Source: Pisolithus tinctorius
Lineage: Eukaryota; Basidiomycota; Agaricomycetes; Boletales; Pisolithaceae
DNA length: 64,000 bases
Direction: 5' to 3'
NCBI GenBank assembly: GCA_024663395.1
Contig: JANFAH010000021.1
Coordinates: 868,001 to 932,000, forward strand
Positions 54,141-64,000 of the stretch are shown in pieces. How positions within the stretch are numbered: the stretch's first letter is position 1; each line of letters begins with the position of its first letter. Under the pieces are notes generated by a model. The model worked only from the letters and a program-made list of their open reading frames with translations. It was not told where the DNA came from and did not search any database. The position numbers and the translations under genes are program-made.

Positions 54141-54326
54141 CTCGACTGCAGCCGCAGTTTGTCTGAGACACGCTCCTTCTCATCTTCTTTGCGTTTCTTG
54201 CAACTCACCTCATGCTGCTTGAATCCACTGGTTTTCTGTGACAGTAATGGAGAACCGCGTGATGGATCACGTGACGCCATACGCCAGTCCACAGGACGCG
54301 ACCCAAAGTCAAACGGACTAATAACA

Positions 54327-55262
54327 ATGAGTACTACTATGTCCAAAGTCAAATCCCGCTACCAGTCAACACCAAAAGATTCGTCGCCGTCCTCGTCTTC
54401 GTTTATACATGACAACAGCCCACGACCAGCCAAACGGCCTCGTCTCACACCGTCATCATCGTCCACATCGGCTAAAGACTCCACACCGCCAACCGATATT
54501 GACTCGGCGCGCAAAGCCTCTGCTCTCCGCGTTCTAAACGTATGGTCACAACTCGCAGAAAGGTATAACAAGCGCATGGACGAGGACGACATCATCGATT
54601 TATACAGCGGGGCTATCATCAAGGACAGAGGCGTCCTTAGGAGCGCAAATGTAGCCTATGACATCGGTCGCTTTGCTGGGGACGACGAACAGGAGATCAG
54701 CGAAGACGAACCAGAAGAGGACGAGGACGCGGACGAGTTGGACATGCTACCGCGCAGAGAGGCTTCCAGCGACAACTTTGAGACGCTGCTAAGTGACATG
54801 CTACCACTTTCTGCCACTACAGACGCAGACGATCTCAGCGATTTTTTGGAAGCAGAAAGACAGAGAAGGCGATTGGTTGGAGGTGATGGTGATGATGACG
54901 AGGATGATGTTGAAGAAGAGGAAGTCTCGCCGCTGCCAGTGACCAGGTCGCCCGAACGGACACCCGCTGGGAAATGGCGCAGTTCCAAGGTGCGGATTGA
55001 GGGGAGAAATGAAGAACAGGACGACTCAGGGGAGGAGGAATCATCTGAAGACGAACTAGCGGTATGGGGTAGTATAGAATCGTCTCCTGTGCGCCCGCGA
55101 TCAACGCCAAAGTCGAGCGCGCGCGATGCTGCGGTCGACCTCGAAGTTATTGAGATCACGGACTCAGACTCCGATAAGGAGTTTTCTCTACTTCTCAAAG
55201 GGCCCCCGCGGAAACGGACGCTTGTAGGGTGCACGCGACTCATAAAAGATTCCAATTCATGA
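54327..55262 (+). CDS. Acidic nuclear protein, tentative Scm3/HJURP-like
   Basis: Single-exon ORF of 311 aa from the ATG at 54327. The N-terminus is Ser/Pro-rich with a basic patch (RPAKRPRL). A helical block follows: ALRVLNVWSQLAERYNKRMDEDDIIDLYSG and IIKDRGVLRS. This block (W..L...Y...DEDD.IDL.TG.I..D.G.LR) resembles the conserved part of Scm3-family chaperones of centromeric histone H3. The rest is very acidic (EPEEDEDADELD, DDDEDDVEEEE) and ends with a SUMO-interaction-like VIEITDSDSD. The family call is from memory of the motif and is not secure. The last 12 codons lie within the segmental duplication. Confidence 0.5.
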   Translation: MSTTMSKVKSRYQSTPKDSSPSSSSFIHDNSPRPAKRPRLTPSSSSTSAKDSTPPTDIDSARKASALRVLNVWSQLAERYNKRMDEDDIIDLYSGAIIKDRGVLRSANVAYDIGRFAGDDEQEISEDEPEEDEDADELDMLPRREASSDNFETLLSDMLPLSATTDADDLSDFLEAERQRRRLVGGDGDDDEDDVEEEEVSPLPVTRSPERTPAGKWRSSKVRIEGRNEEQDDSGEEESSEDELAVWGSIESSPVRPRSTPKSSARDAAVDLEVIEITDSDSDKEFSLLLKGPPRKRTLVGCTRLIKDSNS

Positions 55263-56925
55263 CGGGCAGAATGGTGGTCGCCACTATCTGCGACCTAACG
55301 GACAATTCATGGATTGCCTACATACTGTTTCAGGCCCGTGTTGAATGATTGGCATGAGAGCGATCGGATTTAGGGGCCCAAGAATGCTTCCCTCACCGAG
55401 TCATCGCTTTGACCCATAAGGCTGCGTGGACTTACCTCTATTAAGGTTAAAGCAGCCGGTGACTCTCATGAAACGCCAAAACACGCAACAGTGGCTATGT
55501 ATACTTACAGCTTAGCACACGTTCGCATTGCAAATCTCGTTCCTGCTCGGGGGGCCTATGAGTACTAATCAAAATAGCCAAGTTTTAAGTCGTCGTTTAC
55601 CTGGCCTAACGTGAGTCCTTGAGTGTGTATCGCATTATTGATGGGATGTGTTGTTACCAGCTGCTGCCGGACAGACACGCACGCCTCGGCCATCAGTTGG
55701 ACCCTAATTACAGAGACATAAATATTATGAATAGCGACACCTGCGACTCATCGAATAATATTTGTGTCATGCAATCATTCTGTAGCGTGTCTCCTGAATA
55801 CTCCACTGATTATGATAGTTCCGAAACCTAGGTAGGTACATAGTACAACACCGAACACACCGCCCTGCAGTTGTAGACCAAAGATATCAACAAAATACTA
55901 GGACAAAAAAATCGATTATTCATTTGCTCCCTTGCAATGAATTAAGTTGGTCCAGCCCCTCAAAACATTTAATGAGGTCTTTCACACCACCTCCGCTACT
56001 ACTCCGCGGTTGAATCGCAGATCTCTCCTGCCCACGCGCGTGCTTGCTTGGTGACCAGTGTCTCAAGTCGACGAGGCGCCGTGGGCGTACGAGAACAGGT
56101 ATCATCGACTTCTTTGGAAGACTAGCGTGTCTCAGATGGACTTGCTCTTTGGGAGGCGGAGGTTTTGGTCCAGCGGGGCGGGACGGTGTGGTAATTGGCG
56201 CTCTCGGGTCCGCCCTGGGTCTCGGGCACGTAGGCAGTGGCCTAGGTCCCCGTTCACTCGACTTTGCAGTCCACGCATCGTGGAGAGTCGTGCTACTTCC
56301 GGCATCCGCATAGGTTGATGATGTGACGGCAATGGCCTGTTGAAGAAGGCTTTCATAAGGTGGTACACGGTCAAAATTGCTAAATTCCGCTTTGTCATGC
56401 CGCGAGGGCACGCGAGCCGCAGCAGACAACCGTTGTTGTCGTCTGATGAGAATCTCCAGCCTCAGCATCAAGTTTGGTCTGTGATGTAACGTTACCAATT
56501 GTAGGAACAAAAAATATCATGGACATTTACCTAGACCACTGTGGTCCAAAGCTGTGTAACGCCTCGGTCCCTCCAACCTCCGCGACAAACCTGTCCAGGA
56601 CTCGATCCTTGGAAATCTTATCGAATGGGGCCAGAAGTTCCGCCGGGTGATGGAGTGATGCGCCAACCGTCAGTCGTTCAGCGACGAGGCACTTGTCCAA
56701 ATGTTTCCAGTGTTTCCGGCTCCACTGTCCACTTCTTTCGCGATCAGATTGATCCACGAGGACGCTATCTTCGGTGCTGCGCCAGATGTCAAGTAGTGTT
56801 GTGTCCGCAGAAGGTGTGGGAAGCCTATATCCGTCCATGGTGCGCCGCCTTTCCTTCAAATCCGTGTAAGGTTTGATGATGCCTGCATTCCCGAAGGTTT
56901 TACGCCGCTTGCGCTTGGAAGGTTT
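55225..56925. repeat. Segmental duplication, copy 2 (source)
   Basis: Original location of the duplicated segment, joining the converging 3' ends of an Scm3-like gene and a large disordered-protein gene. About 3.99 kb separate the two copies. Confidence 0.8.
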
Positions 56926-58479
56926 GGGACTGCTAGATGCTGCCATAATGCAGTCGTAGTCATGCTGAAATTATTAATGTGAGTATTGATCTAGCGGAGT
57001 GAAGGCTCCTGATGTACCAGATTCAATATGGCCGCAGCATGAGCAGCTGTCTGAGGGTCTCCACTGGTGACCTTTACAACATCGGCCTCAACTCCCTCGT
57101 CACCATCCGAGGAATCATCCACTCCCTCATCTGCTCGAGCGGATGGCGGAGGCGCTGAAGTTTCGGCCCCTGGGAAGAATACATTCTCGTTCGGTTTACT
57201 ACGTGCTTGCGTGTCCGGGTGCTGGTCATTATCCTCGAGCATATCTTCCTCCGTCATATCGGACAGGGGAAGGGACCTCTCCAGGATTTCGCTGTAAGGG
57301 AACGGACTAAGGGGTCTCCCCCATGACTCCATCTTCTCTCTAGTCCCACTAGTCGGGGGATCTGCCTTGGTAGGAATCTTAAACATTTTGTACTTTCCCG
57401 TGTACTCGCCGGTGAGATTAAAGCCGTCGTCATCTGAATCGCTCCATCCATCGTCGTTGATTTGGTCATGTGCCTCTAGAATAGTGGGAGCAGGAAGCAC
57501 ATCCGAGTCTGTAAGATCCCCAAAGTCATCCACACGGCCTCCCGACAGACGCGCGGCGAAAGACGTAGGCGGATCAGTGGACTGATGGTTGAAAGGTGGG
57601 GAAGAGGAGAAAAATGGGGTATAGCGGGAACGAAGAGGTGGATTCTTTGAAGGGCGGTTGCCCGATAGGAGGATCGGGTCCTCACCCGGAGAGGGAGGCC
57701 GTGGGCGTTGAGTGAGATCGATTTCTGGTGGCTCGCTCTTCACAGGTGGAGATACCCGTTTAACCTTGGACAACGCGTTCCGTCTAGTCGACTTTGCTGT
57801 TGGCGTCTCGATGGGAGGTCTGACGACTTCTATCTCTCTTGGAGGCGTGAACCTCTCACCGGGAGGTTCATACGCTGGAGTGATGGATCGGGACCGCATT
57901 CGGCATTTGCGACTCGGACACTCGCCAAGTGGCAAGTAGTTAGCATTGACGTTGTTCGCATGGACTGATTTGTAGAGAATTCGTTTCGCAGGGCTCCCGC
58001 ACATGCACGTAGTTGCTTTCTTGGGAGATGGAGAGCGTAGATCAGAGGCTGACGGAGTCGCCCGTTTACGCTTCTCGGACCTCAATACTGTCTGTCGCGT
58101 AGGGGTAGAGGGTTGTGGATTGAACGCACGTGTCCGGGCAATGGCACTCAGACATTTGGACTAGCCACCATAAGTCCTGTTCGTCTGATAGAAAATATTG
58201 TCAGCCACTCACCGGTGACTTCCGATGGTGTTTCGAAGGACTAAACGCTTCATCTTCTGCCAGAACCTGGCTTGAGGGAGGTGTCAACAAGCCAGGGTTG
58301 AAGCGGCTGCCTCTGCGTGTTGGCGAATCGGCAGGAGGAGATGGGAGTTGTTGTCTCGCAGACTTGGCGGGTGACTTCGCTGCATTCCTGAGAGTAGGGT
58401 TACGAGTTTTACGATTCATTGCGTGCTGGCCAGTATCACTGCCATCAGCCAAAGCTGGTCCGTGCTCGGGTTGGTCCAT
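55920..58479 (-). CDS. Large Ser/Pro-rich, probably nuclear protein of unknown function
   Basis: Exons read from ATG 58479 (MDQPEHGPALADG) through HRKSP|SKCLSAIARTRAF, the long exon with CMCGSPAKRILYKSVHANN and acidic and Pro-rich stretches, AAAILNL|HDYDCIMAASSSPKPSKRKRRKTFGNAG, and GPQWSR|PNLMLRLEILIRRQQR to LIKCFEGLDQLNSLQGSK at 55920. All listed junctions keep phase. KPSKRKRRKTFG is a likely nuclear localisation signal. The ordered block RKHWKHLDKCLVAERL to TEALHSFGPQW looks like a small helical domain, and KDLIKCFE near the end is a motif shared with other fungal proteins. No function can be assigned. A truncated copy lies at 51936-52934. Confidence 0.7.
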
Positions 58480-58842
58480 GATCTCCTCAGCTAATAGAGG
58501 AACAACCACTGGGCACGTGGAAACTCAACGCACTAATCACGTGACGGAAAAATCACAGCGACGTAATAGTCAACCTCAGTTGGACTGTCAAGTACTGGTA
58601 GATCAGACATCTCCAAAAATGCATTTCCTAAAGTTGTCCCGATAGGAATAGCATTGCTCTACTGGCTCCAAGGAAAAGGAATACAAATAAGGTAGTCATG
58701 GCGGTCGTAACAGGTCGTAAGTAGTCGTGAGTCGTGAGGCCAGTCGTAAGTCTAGAAGGAGACTGCCAGTCGAAAGAAACAACGGGAGAACGAGAAAATT
58801 CGAATCGAAGAGGGAAGGATTGAGAGGTGAATCGGCGGCTGG

Positions 58843-59400
58843 TCATGAAAAGGATGCATCGGGCTTTGGCGATCGCGGTACCACTGTGCTCTCACTCTGA
58901 CCGCGAGGTCTGTTAAATGTGTCCGATGGGTGCCGTGAAGATCGCCTGGATGCCAGCGAAGAGTCGTCATGCGAGCGCGAAAAGAAATCATCTTCGCCTT
59001 CGTAGGGTGACGTCCCCGAATTTATCTGCAAAATAGTAATCGCGATTAGAAGCTCCCCTTGGACTTCGAAAAAAATAAATGCCCAACACGTCACGAGAAT
59101 ACTAACCCATTGCTTAAGAACGTCAGCGACACTCGACACTTCCTCAGCAGTAAATGTCACATCGGTCCCCTTCTCCGCGTGTAACCTCATCAGCTCACTC
59201 AGCGACCGACCTCCCCTCCCCCCACAAGTCCGGCCCGGAGTATCCTCTGTGCCATTTCCCGGAAACGCCACTGAATTCCGCGGTGTTGCACTCGAAGCAA
59301 CGCGTCCATTCGGAGGGGGGTGAATGTCACTCTCGGAGCGATCCCAGTCCGCCGACGTAAGTGAAAGGGATGAAAGCGTAAACATTTCTTTGCCAGACAT
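58843..59400 (-). CDS. Small conserved-looking protein of unknown function
   Basis: Two exons, 59400 to about 59107 and about 59026-58843, about 158 aa. It begins MSGKEMFTLSSLSLTSADWDRSESD, has an ordered block LSELMRLHAEKGTDVTFTAEEVSSVADVLKQWINSGTSPYEGEDDFF spread over the junction, and a Ser/Arg-rich tail. The intron begins GTTAGT and ends CAG. No domain is recognised; the block structure suggests a basidiomycete-specific protein. Confidence 0.65.
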   Translation of the reverse strand: MSGKEMFTLSSLSLTSADWDRSESDIHPPPNGRVASSATPRNSVAFPGNGTEDTPGRTCGGRGGRSLSELMRLHAEKGTDVTFTAEEVSSVADVLKQWVSILVTCWAFIFFEVQGELLIAITILQINSGTSPYEGEDDFFSRSHDDSSLASRRSSRHPSDTFNRPRGQSESTVVPRSPKPDASFS

Positions 59401-60560
59401 GCTTAATTATTAGGTCGTCAATATTAACGTGGCAGGAATGGTGGATTACAGGTCCCAGAGAGACGTTCAGGGAGAGACGTGGTTCTGGTGGAGTGGTTTC
59501 ACACGACCGTCGGATGCAAACTTTTTAGCGCCAAACCAACCCTGAGTGAAACCTAATAAGCGCTCAAAAAGCTGCTCTTGGTCCCTTGGAACGTTTATTT
59601 GGAACTCCTTTAGCTCAGGTGCCATACCCAACCACCAATCAAAGCTCGTCATTTGTCCTGCATGGGAACACACTGTCAGTGTCAGATTTTGTGCCGCATC
59701 TCTCGCCAGACAAATGTATTGAACAAAATACTGTCGACTAAACTGTTTAGTACGGCTACTTTTCTAGGGAAAGCTCGGAGCTTAGCAAGTGTTAATGTCG
59801 ATTCCCGCAGGCGTTCAATCGCGATTAGGATAGCTTTTCCTTCTGACACCACCTACTTAGTCAGACGCTGACTACGTGTATTCAAGCGTCATCATCATCG
59901 TTGGTGCCGTCTGGGCTGTGGAGGGACTTAGTAACACCGTTGGTACCCGAGCCAATAGCTTCCAGCAAAAGCAGGGTTTCGTATGTACGTACAGCAAGAA
60001 AACGAACTTACCTAGTCTAGATACCAGATCCGTCCAATGAGGCAAAAGCCGTCGATCGACAGCTTACCACTCGAGTCCCATGGACAGGTTGGTATCCGGA
60101 CTAGCACTTACTTGGGAGGAACGAGGAAGACTTGGGGACTCTGCACACATGGGAGTCGGCACTGCCACTCCATCACGTGGATCCCGGAGCAGAAATTACC
60201 CCGACAGCTCAGGACCATTCCGTCGGCCATATCCACCGAAGGTCAGTGATGCTGCGTGCCAAATTACTCTTTAAGATTTAAGTACAGGTACCACCTGTTC
60301 AGGTACTGCATACTTAGTGTGTACATTGTTCAAGGAAGACCGACGGAAGCAACAATGATACGTAAAGTACTATCAAACTACTGCAATGCACAGACGAGAT
60401 GTTACAATACATGCTTTGAAATAAAAATGTGTCTATCATCTATCGTAGATATCCGGGATGGGGTGTGGTTGCTAAGCGCATTAAGCACGCTGCACCGGAG
60501 GGATCATAAATAATGCAAACATGTCATGATGTTCCGAGACCCGAGCGCAGTTACAACAGC
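59401..60560. other. Region with unresolved gene pieces on the minus strand
   Basis: A likely last exon reads GQMTSFDWWLGMAPELKEF to FASDGRVKPLHQNHVSP (about 59660-59467), after a good branch site and acceptor. A separate C-terminal piece, LLLLEAIGSGTNGVTKS to DGTNDDDDA and stop, lies at about 59965-59886. Upstream segments to about 60250 are coding-like on both strands. I could not join these into one model; it may be one or two small genes or a decayed gene. Confidence 0.35.
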
Positions 60561-60565
60561 CTCAA

Positions 60566-61648
60566 TCAGCGACGCTCCTCCGTCCGATTCTTCCTGACGT
60601 TCATAGCGCCTTGGGCAAGCTTTCTTTCCCACAGGGCATTCCCCTCCCCCTCGACCCACTCACCCGTTTTTGGGTCCCGCTCGAAGTCACCATCCTGGTA
60701 TCCGTACCGAGTTTGTAGTAGACGGAATAGTGGGTTGCGCAATGCGGGATCCATGCGGACACTCTCTCCCGGATGATAGCTTCCAACGCCGTGTCGAGAC
60801 AGACTTTCCTCGAAAAGTGCCTCCTCAAACGTGCATCCACAGTTAAGGTAACCAGGGGGGGCCATGCGGGGAGGATATGTCCTGCGCTCTCGTCTAGAAT
60901 CATGCCACGCACAGAGTGCGTTCCCCGCGCGGTTGAGAGAGCACAATAGGCGCACGCGAGCATCTGTCCTTGCTCTCCACGAAGGTAGTATAGAAGGTGG
61001 TGTTGGTGTCGTTTGCGCACGAGGGAGGGTAGACATGGAAGGACCCTGGGTTAGTGACGGCATCGCAGAACCGCCTGCCAACTCCCGCTCTAAGTCTTGA
61101 ATGCGCAGACGACCGTGCTCGTTAACGATCTCGAGCTCCTTTATTCTCCTTTGTAATAGATTGATTTCTTCTTGCATAGTCACCATATCTTGCGAACTAG
61201 CCGGGTATTGTGAAACTTGGCCTGCATACGGGGAAGCATGGGGTAGAGGCCTGGACGAGGGACCAGCTTGATTGTGATAACTCCTTGAGCTAGATCCTGG
61301 CACAATGGAGCCTGAGCGGGTGTGGCCGGAGTGCATCGCTGACTGAGGGCGTGGCATCATGCCAGTAGGGTCTTGCATGAAAGGATGCATATTCCGATAT
61401 GCACCACCTAACGCAGGCCCAACGTCCATGTTCGAAGTGGCCGACTGAGGGCGGAGGTCGACCGCTGGATTGCCCTGACAGTTCCAAGTCAGAATGCCAC
61501 AGAGATGACTGTTATCGCGACTTACATAGGTGCCAGCAGAAGGATACGAAGAGGAGCCAGCATGCGTGGTGCTGGTCGAGTATGACGTTGGGCCAGGGGC
61601 TCCCCTACCGGTGGAGTATGGGGTCATAGAGTGCTGGCGATCTGACAT
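60566..61648 (-). CDS. Conserved-looking protein with coiled coil, unknown function
   Basis: ATG at 61648 (MSDRQHSMTPYSTG), stop at 60566. A 51-nt intron (GTAAGT..CTGTCAG, about 61529-61479) is in frame and keeps the ORF open either way; its branch site and borders indicate it is removed. The N-terminal half is Ser/Gln/Met-rich; EEINLLQRRIKELEIVNEHGRLRIQDLEREL is a coiled coil; the C-terminal half is an ordered domain with WRARTDARVRLLCSLNRAGNALCAWHDSR, YLNCGCTFEEALFEESLSRHG and NPLFRLLQTRYGYQDGDFE. I know of no function for this domain. Confidence 0.7.
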   Translation of the reverse strand: MSDRQHSMTPYSTGRGAPGPTSYSTSTTHAGSSSYPSAGTYVSRDNSHLCGILTWNCQGNPAVDLRPQSATSNMDVGPALGGAYRNMHPFMQDPTGMMPRPQSAMHSGHTRSGSIVPGSSSRSYHNQAGPSSRPLPHASPYAGQVSQYPASSQDMVTMQEEINLLQRRIKELEIVNEHGRLRIQDLERELAGGSAMPSLTQGPSMSTLPRAQTTPTPPSILPSWRARTDARVRLLCSLNRAGNALCAWHDSRRERRTYPPRMAPPGYLNCGCTFEEALFEESLSRHGVGSYHPGESVRMDPALRNPLFRLLQTRYGYQDGDFERDPKTGEWVEGEGNALWERKLAQGAMNVRKNRTEERR

Positions 61649-61759
61649 TGATTTAAATGCTTCCGCTCTCAAGTGCGGTAAGGAACAGGCTCGGGGAAAC
61701 GAAGTGAAAAAAAAGCCAAGTTTTGGTGGGCACTCCTGAGGATTATTTAACGTCCGCTA

Positions 61760-62232
61760 GACATGCGTAGATGCAGCTGGCTGTGTCTATCACACGAGCC
61801 TATGATTGTCCTAGTATTTCCCTCATCATAAGTCAAACAGGCGACCAGACAGCCACTGCAATAATTGAAATATCGAACAGGAACGGACAAGGGTGGCATC
61901 AAAGCTAAACATGCTGGCATGCGCGTGGTAATAATGCAAGGGGTCAGTCGTGTAGGGAAGATCACCAAGAGACTCACAGCCTGTGTACTGGGAAACTTCA
62001 CAACCGGCTGTACGATTGAGGTGTCTGATTCAGGTCGATAGCTACGCATCAAACTCTTTTGATCGGTCCCCTTTGGGCGATGTTCTGCGTTGTCGCTGAG
62101 TGTTAGCGCGGCGCCGGCTGTGTTACCTGCGGGTACGACGGGACGGTGAATATCATGATAGCCGAGAAAGTCCAGAGGCACTGATTCGTCGTTAAAGGCA
62201 TGCTGCGAACGTCGGCAAGGACACATTGTCAC
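61760..62232 (-). CDS. Hypothetical small protein, weak support
   Basis: An open frame of 161 codons begins at about 62225 (MCPCRRSQHAF). A GTGAGT at about 61974 and an AG at about 61905 could form an intron joining FPSTQA to FDATLVRSCSIFQLLQWLSG and a stop. No homology recognised. Confidence 0.35.
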
Positions 62233-62239
62233 CTGTATA

Positions 62240-63510
62240 AGTACTCGTGGCGATCGTGGAGCTGCTCAGTGCCAGTGGACGCCCTACCTCATGTCTTACC
62301 TCTGCTTTCTGTATGTTCCCAAAAGCGCCAACAGCGACACCATTGTCCTCGAGGGGTCAGTAAGGTCCACGATCGCTGTGGGATGGCCTGACACGGCGGC
62401 CATTTTGGGTAGGAACCTTACAAACGGGAAATGACACATGGGGGGATGATTATTCCTGCCCCCACAATTATGTACTATCCAACGCAGGGTTTCTGCTGTT
62501 TTCTGCTGTTGTCTGATGGCAGCCAGCGCTAGGGACCCACCAACCTCCCGAACTTTGATCGTCCGTATAGCACAAAAACATTATTTTCGTGAAATTTGGA
62601 ACAACTACACGACTTCGAGTGTTTTCATACCGGGTCTTTTGGAAGCTAACGGAAAGAGGCCTTGGCTAAAAGCCAGCGCCAAAAACCTTCATGAAAATAT
62701 GCTAAAATGGACGTACCTAGCAGCTGCGAACTCCGAGATCGAGATGCGTCTAAGAGGTATTGCCCGATTTTGTCTTTGTCATAGGCATCACGCCCAGTCG
62801 GCAATGCGCGTATTACTAACACCGCCCATTGCACGGCTGTGCTACCGGAGCAGAGCGTGGATTTGCCAACGATTGTGATGCCCCTATACCAACCTTCTAA
62901 CAGAATTGAGGTAAGTTTCCCTACGATCTGCTGCCGCGTGGAACGTACATATTCATCCTGGCACGATGAAATCTCTCTTAGCAACGATTCAAGTCTAGCA
63001 TTGCAGCAGTTTTCCAGGGCTCGGACTTCTGGAAGTGCCGTGGAGTGTTTTCTTCATACAACTCTGCTCCAAACTCTATATACTACGGAATGATCACAGC
63101 TATGTTTCCGTTATTACAATACGCTGGCCACTAGAGTAGATCTCTCTAAACATGCCTGTCAAGTTATACAGTTTATATTTTGACGAATAGGGACGCGACT
63201 GTGGATTATCTGTCACATAATAAGGTATTTCTTCGCACTTTCTGGACCAGTGAAAGTGATTCTTCTCGTGGAACCGCCCGGAGCAGCTCTCTCTCCACAC
63301 AGGACAGTGTCCATAGGACACCTTGTGAAATTTCCGAGACTTGTCTGAGAAGAATGTCTTGCACTTCGGGTCCCTATGAGATATATTCCCACGACCCATG
63401 CTTCTTATGGGCCACGTGCAGCCACCAGATAAAAAGCTGGCCATCGATCTCTCACCGAAGCCGCCCTTCTCTTCCACACCTTTCATCACCCCAAATACTT
63501 TTTTCCCCCT
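62240..63510. other. Stretch without a recognised gene
   Basis: ORFs of 110-168 codons on both strands overlap one another (62516-62878 plus, 62984-62646 minus, 63180-63686 plus, 63573-63100 minus) without recognisable motifs. The last 200 bp must hold the promoter of the adenosylhomocysteinase gene. TTTCACCCCA-like pyrimidine stretches precede its ATG. Confidence 0.4.
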
Positions 63511-63515
63511 CAAAA

Positions 63516-63946
63516 ATGGTCTACAAGGTTGCCGGTAGGTTTGATAGTCATCTGTACAAAGACATTCTCTCAAGCCTAGGTTGTAGACATTTCTCTTGCT
63601 GCCTTCGGTCGCAAGGAGATCGAGATTGCGGAGGTACGCAGTCTTATTGTCTCTTACAGATCTTAGATAGTTTATCTTCTCGTTAGCATGAAATGCCAGG
63701 ACTCATGTTCATGAGGTCCAAAGTAGGTCCCCCATCCTCGTTTCGGAGAGTACTTACCCTAACTGTGTTGACAGTATGGTGCCTCCAAGCCTCTGGCTGG
63801 CGCCCGCATCGCAGGCTGTCTTCACATGTGTGTTAACTTGTCGCATCTCGACAGCTTTCGCTGACTTGTTCGGCAGGACCATTCAGACCGCTGTCCTGAT
63901 CGAAACCTTGACTACCCTCGGAGCCGAAGTTACTTGGTCATCTTGT
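63516..63946 (+). CDS. SAH1: S-adenosyl-L-homocysteine hydrolase, 5' part, cut by window edge
   Basis: Five exons lie within the window: 63516-63534, 63587-63633, 63687-63722, 63775-63827, 63877-63946, followed by a GTAAGT donor. They read [63 protein letters not shown] and LGAEVTWSSC. This is the conserved N-terminus of adenosylhomocysteinase, which splits S-adenosylhomocysteine into homocysteine and adenosine in the methyl cycle. No defect is seen. The catalytic and NAD-binding parts lie beyond the window. Confidence 0.93.
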
Positions 63947-64000
63947 GTAAGTCTGTTCCAGGATAGGTGACAGCATCGTATAACTAAAAGCATACTAGAA

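Noticed and set aside
54656..55255. Minus-strand Ser-rich ORF of 199 codons
   Set aside because: Shadow of the acidic plus-strand protein: Glu/Asp codons read as Ser/Leu/Phe on the other strand.

Overview
The window looks like chromosomal DNA of a filamentous basidiomycete, most likely an Agaricomycete mushroom. Genes lie densely on both strands and carry many short (about 50-65 nt) GT-AG introns, often with a CTGAC/CTAAC-like branch site. The core genes read as fungal: Atp19-type ATP synthase subunit, eL42, mL44, Kar5/Tht1, RBR ligase and S-adenosylhomocysteine hydrolase. All exon models were assembled by eye from reading frames and splice signals, and family names rest on motif recognition, not on searches.

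Layout. (1) 1-2.9 kb: most of a PIF/Harbinger transposon with its partner protein gene (cut by the window edge) and an apparently intact three-exon DDE transposase. (2) 4.6-9.5 kb: a divergent pair, an EgtD-type amino-acid N-methyltransferase and a GH3-type acyl-amido synthetase (broken by a frameshift), followed by the small mitochondrial ATP synthase subunit gene. (3) 9.6-30.1 kb: an accessory island. A unit holding an Rrg7-like PD-(D/E)XK nuclease gene and a secreted cyanovirin-N homologue (CVNH) gene is present three times in tandem. All three CVNH genes read open, but only the first nuclease copy does. The array is cut up by nested mobile DNA: a 3.16-kb near-perfect palindrome (9636-12791), and a stack of insertions inside nuclease copy 2 that ends in a 7.8-kb TIR element (16418-24186) carrying a broken DDE integrase, an intact-looking alpha-kinase gene and a third gene. 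The palindrome and the 7.8-kb element share a 14-nt terminus (TATGGAAAGCCGGA) and each has a 6-bp target duplication, so I place them in one family, probably IS3EU-like.

(4) 31.8-50.6 kb: mostly housekeeping genes. They are a MYND-finger protein, a Pro/Ser-rich disordered protein, a very large CCCH-RRM-RBR ubiquitin ligase, a Kar5-like karyogamy protein divergent from ribosomal protein eL42, a GPI-type secreted protein, mitochondrial ribosomal protein mL44, and a gene with two kinase domains of which the second has lost its catalytic loop. (5) 51.2-58.5 kb: a 1.7-kb segmental duplication that made a pseudogene and cuts a coiled-coil gene, next to a tentative Scm3-like protein and a long nuclear-type disordered protein. 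(6) 58.8-64 kb: conserved-looking hypothetical proteins and the 5' end of S-adenosylhomocysteine hydrolase, cut by the window edge.

The most interesting material is the island at 9.6-30 kb: one TIR family in three forms (autonomous-type with a kinase cargo, giant foldback palindrome, and short MITE) inside a tandem nuclease-lectin array.
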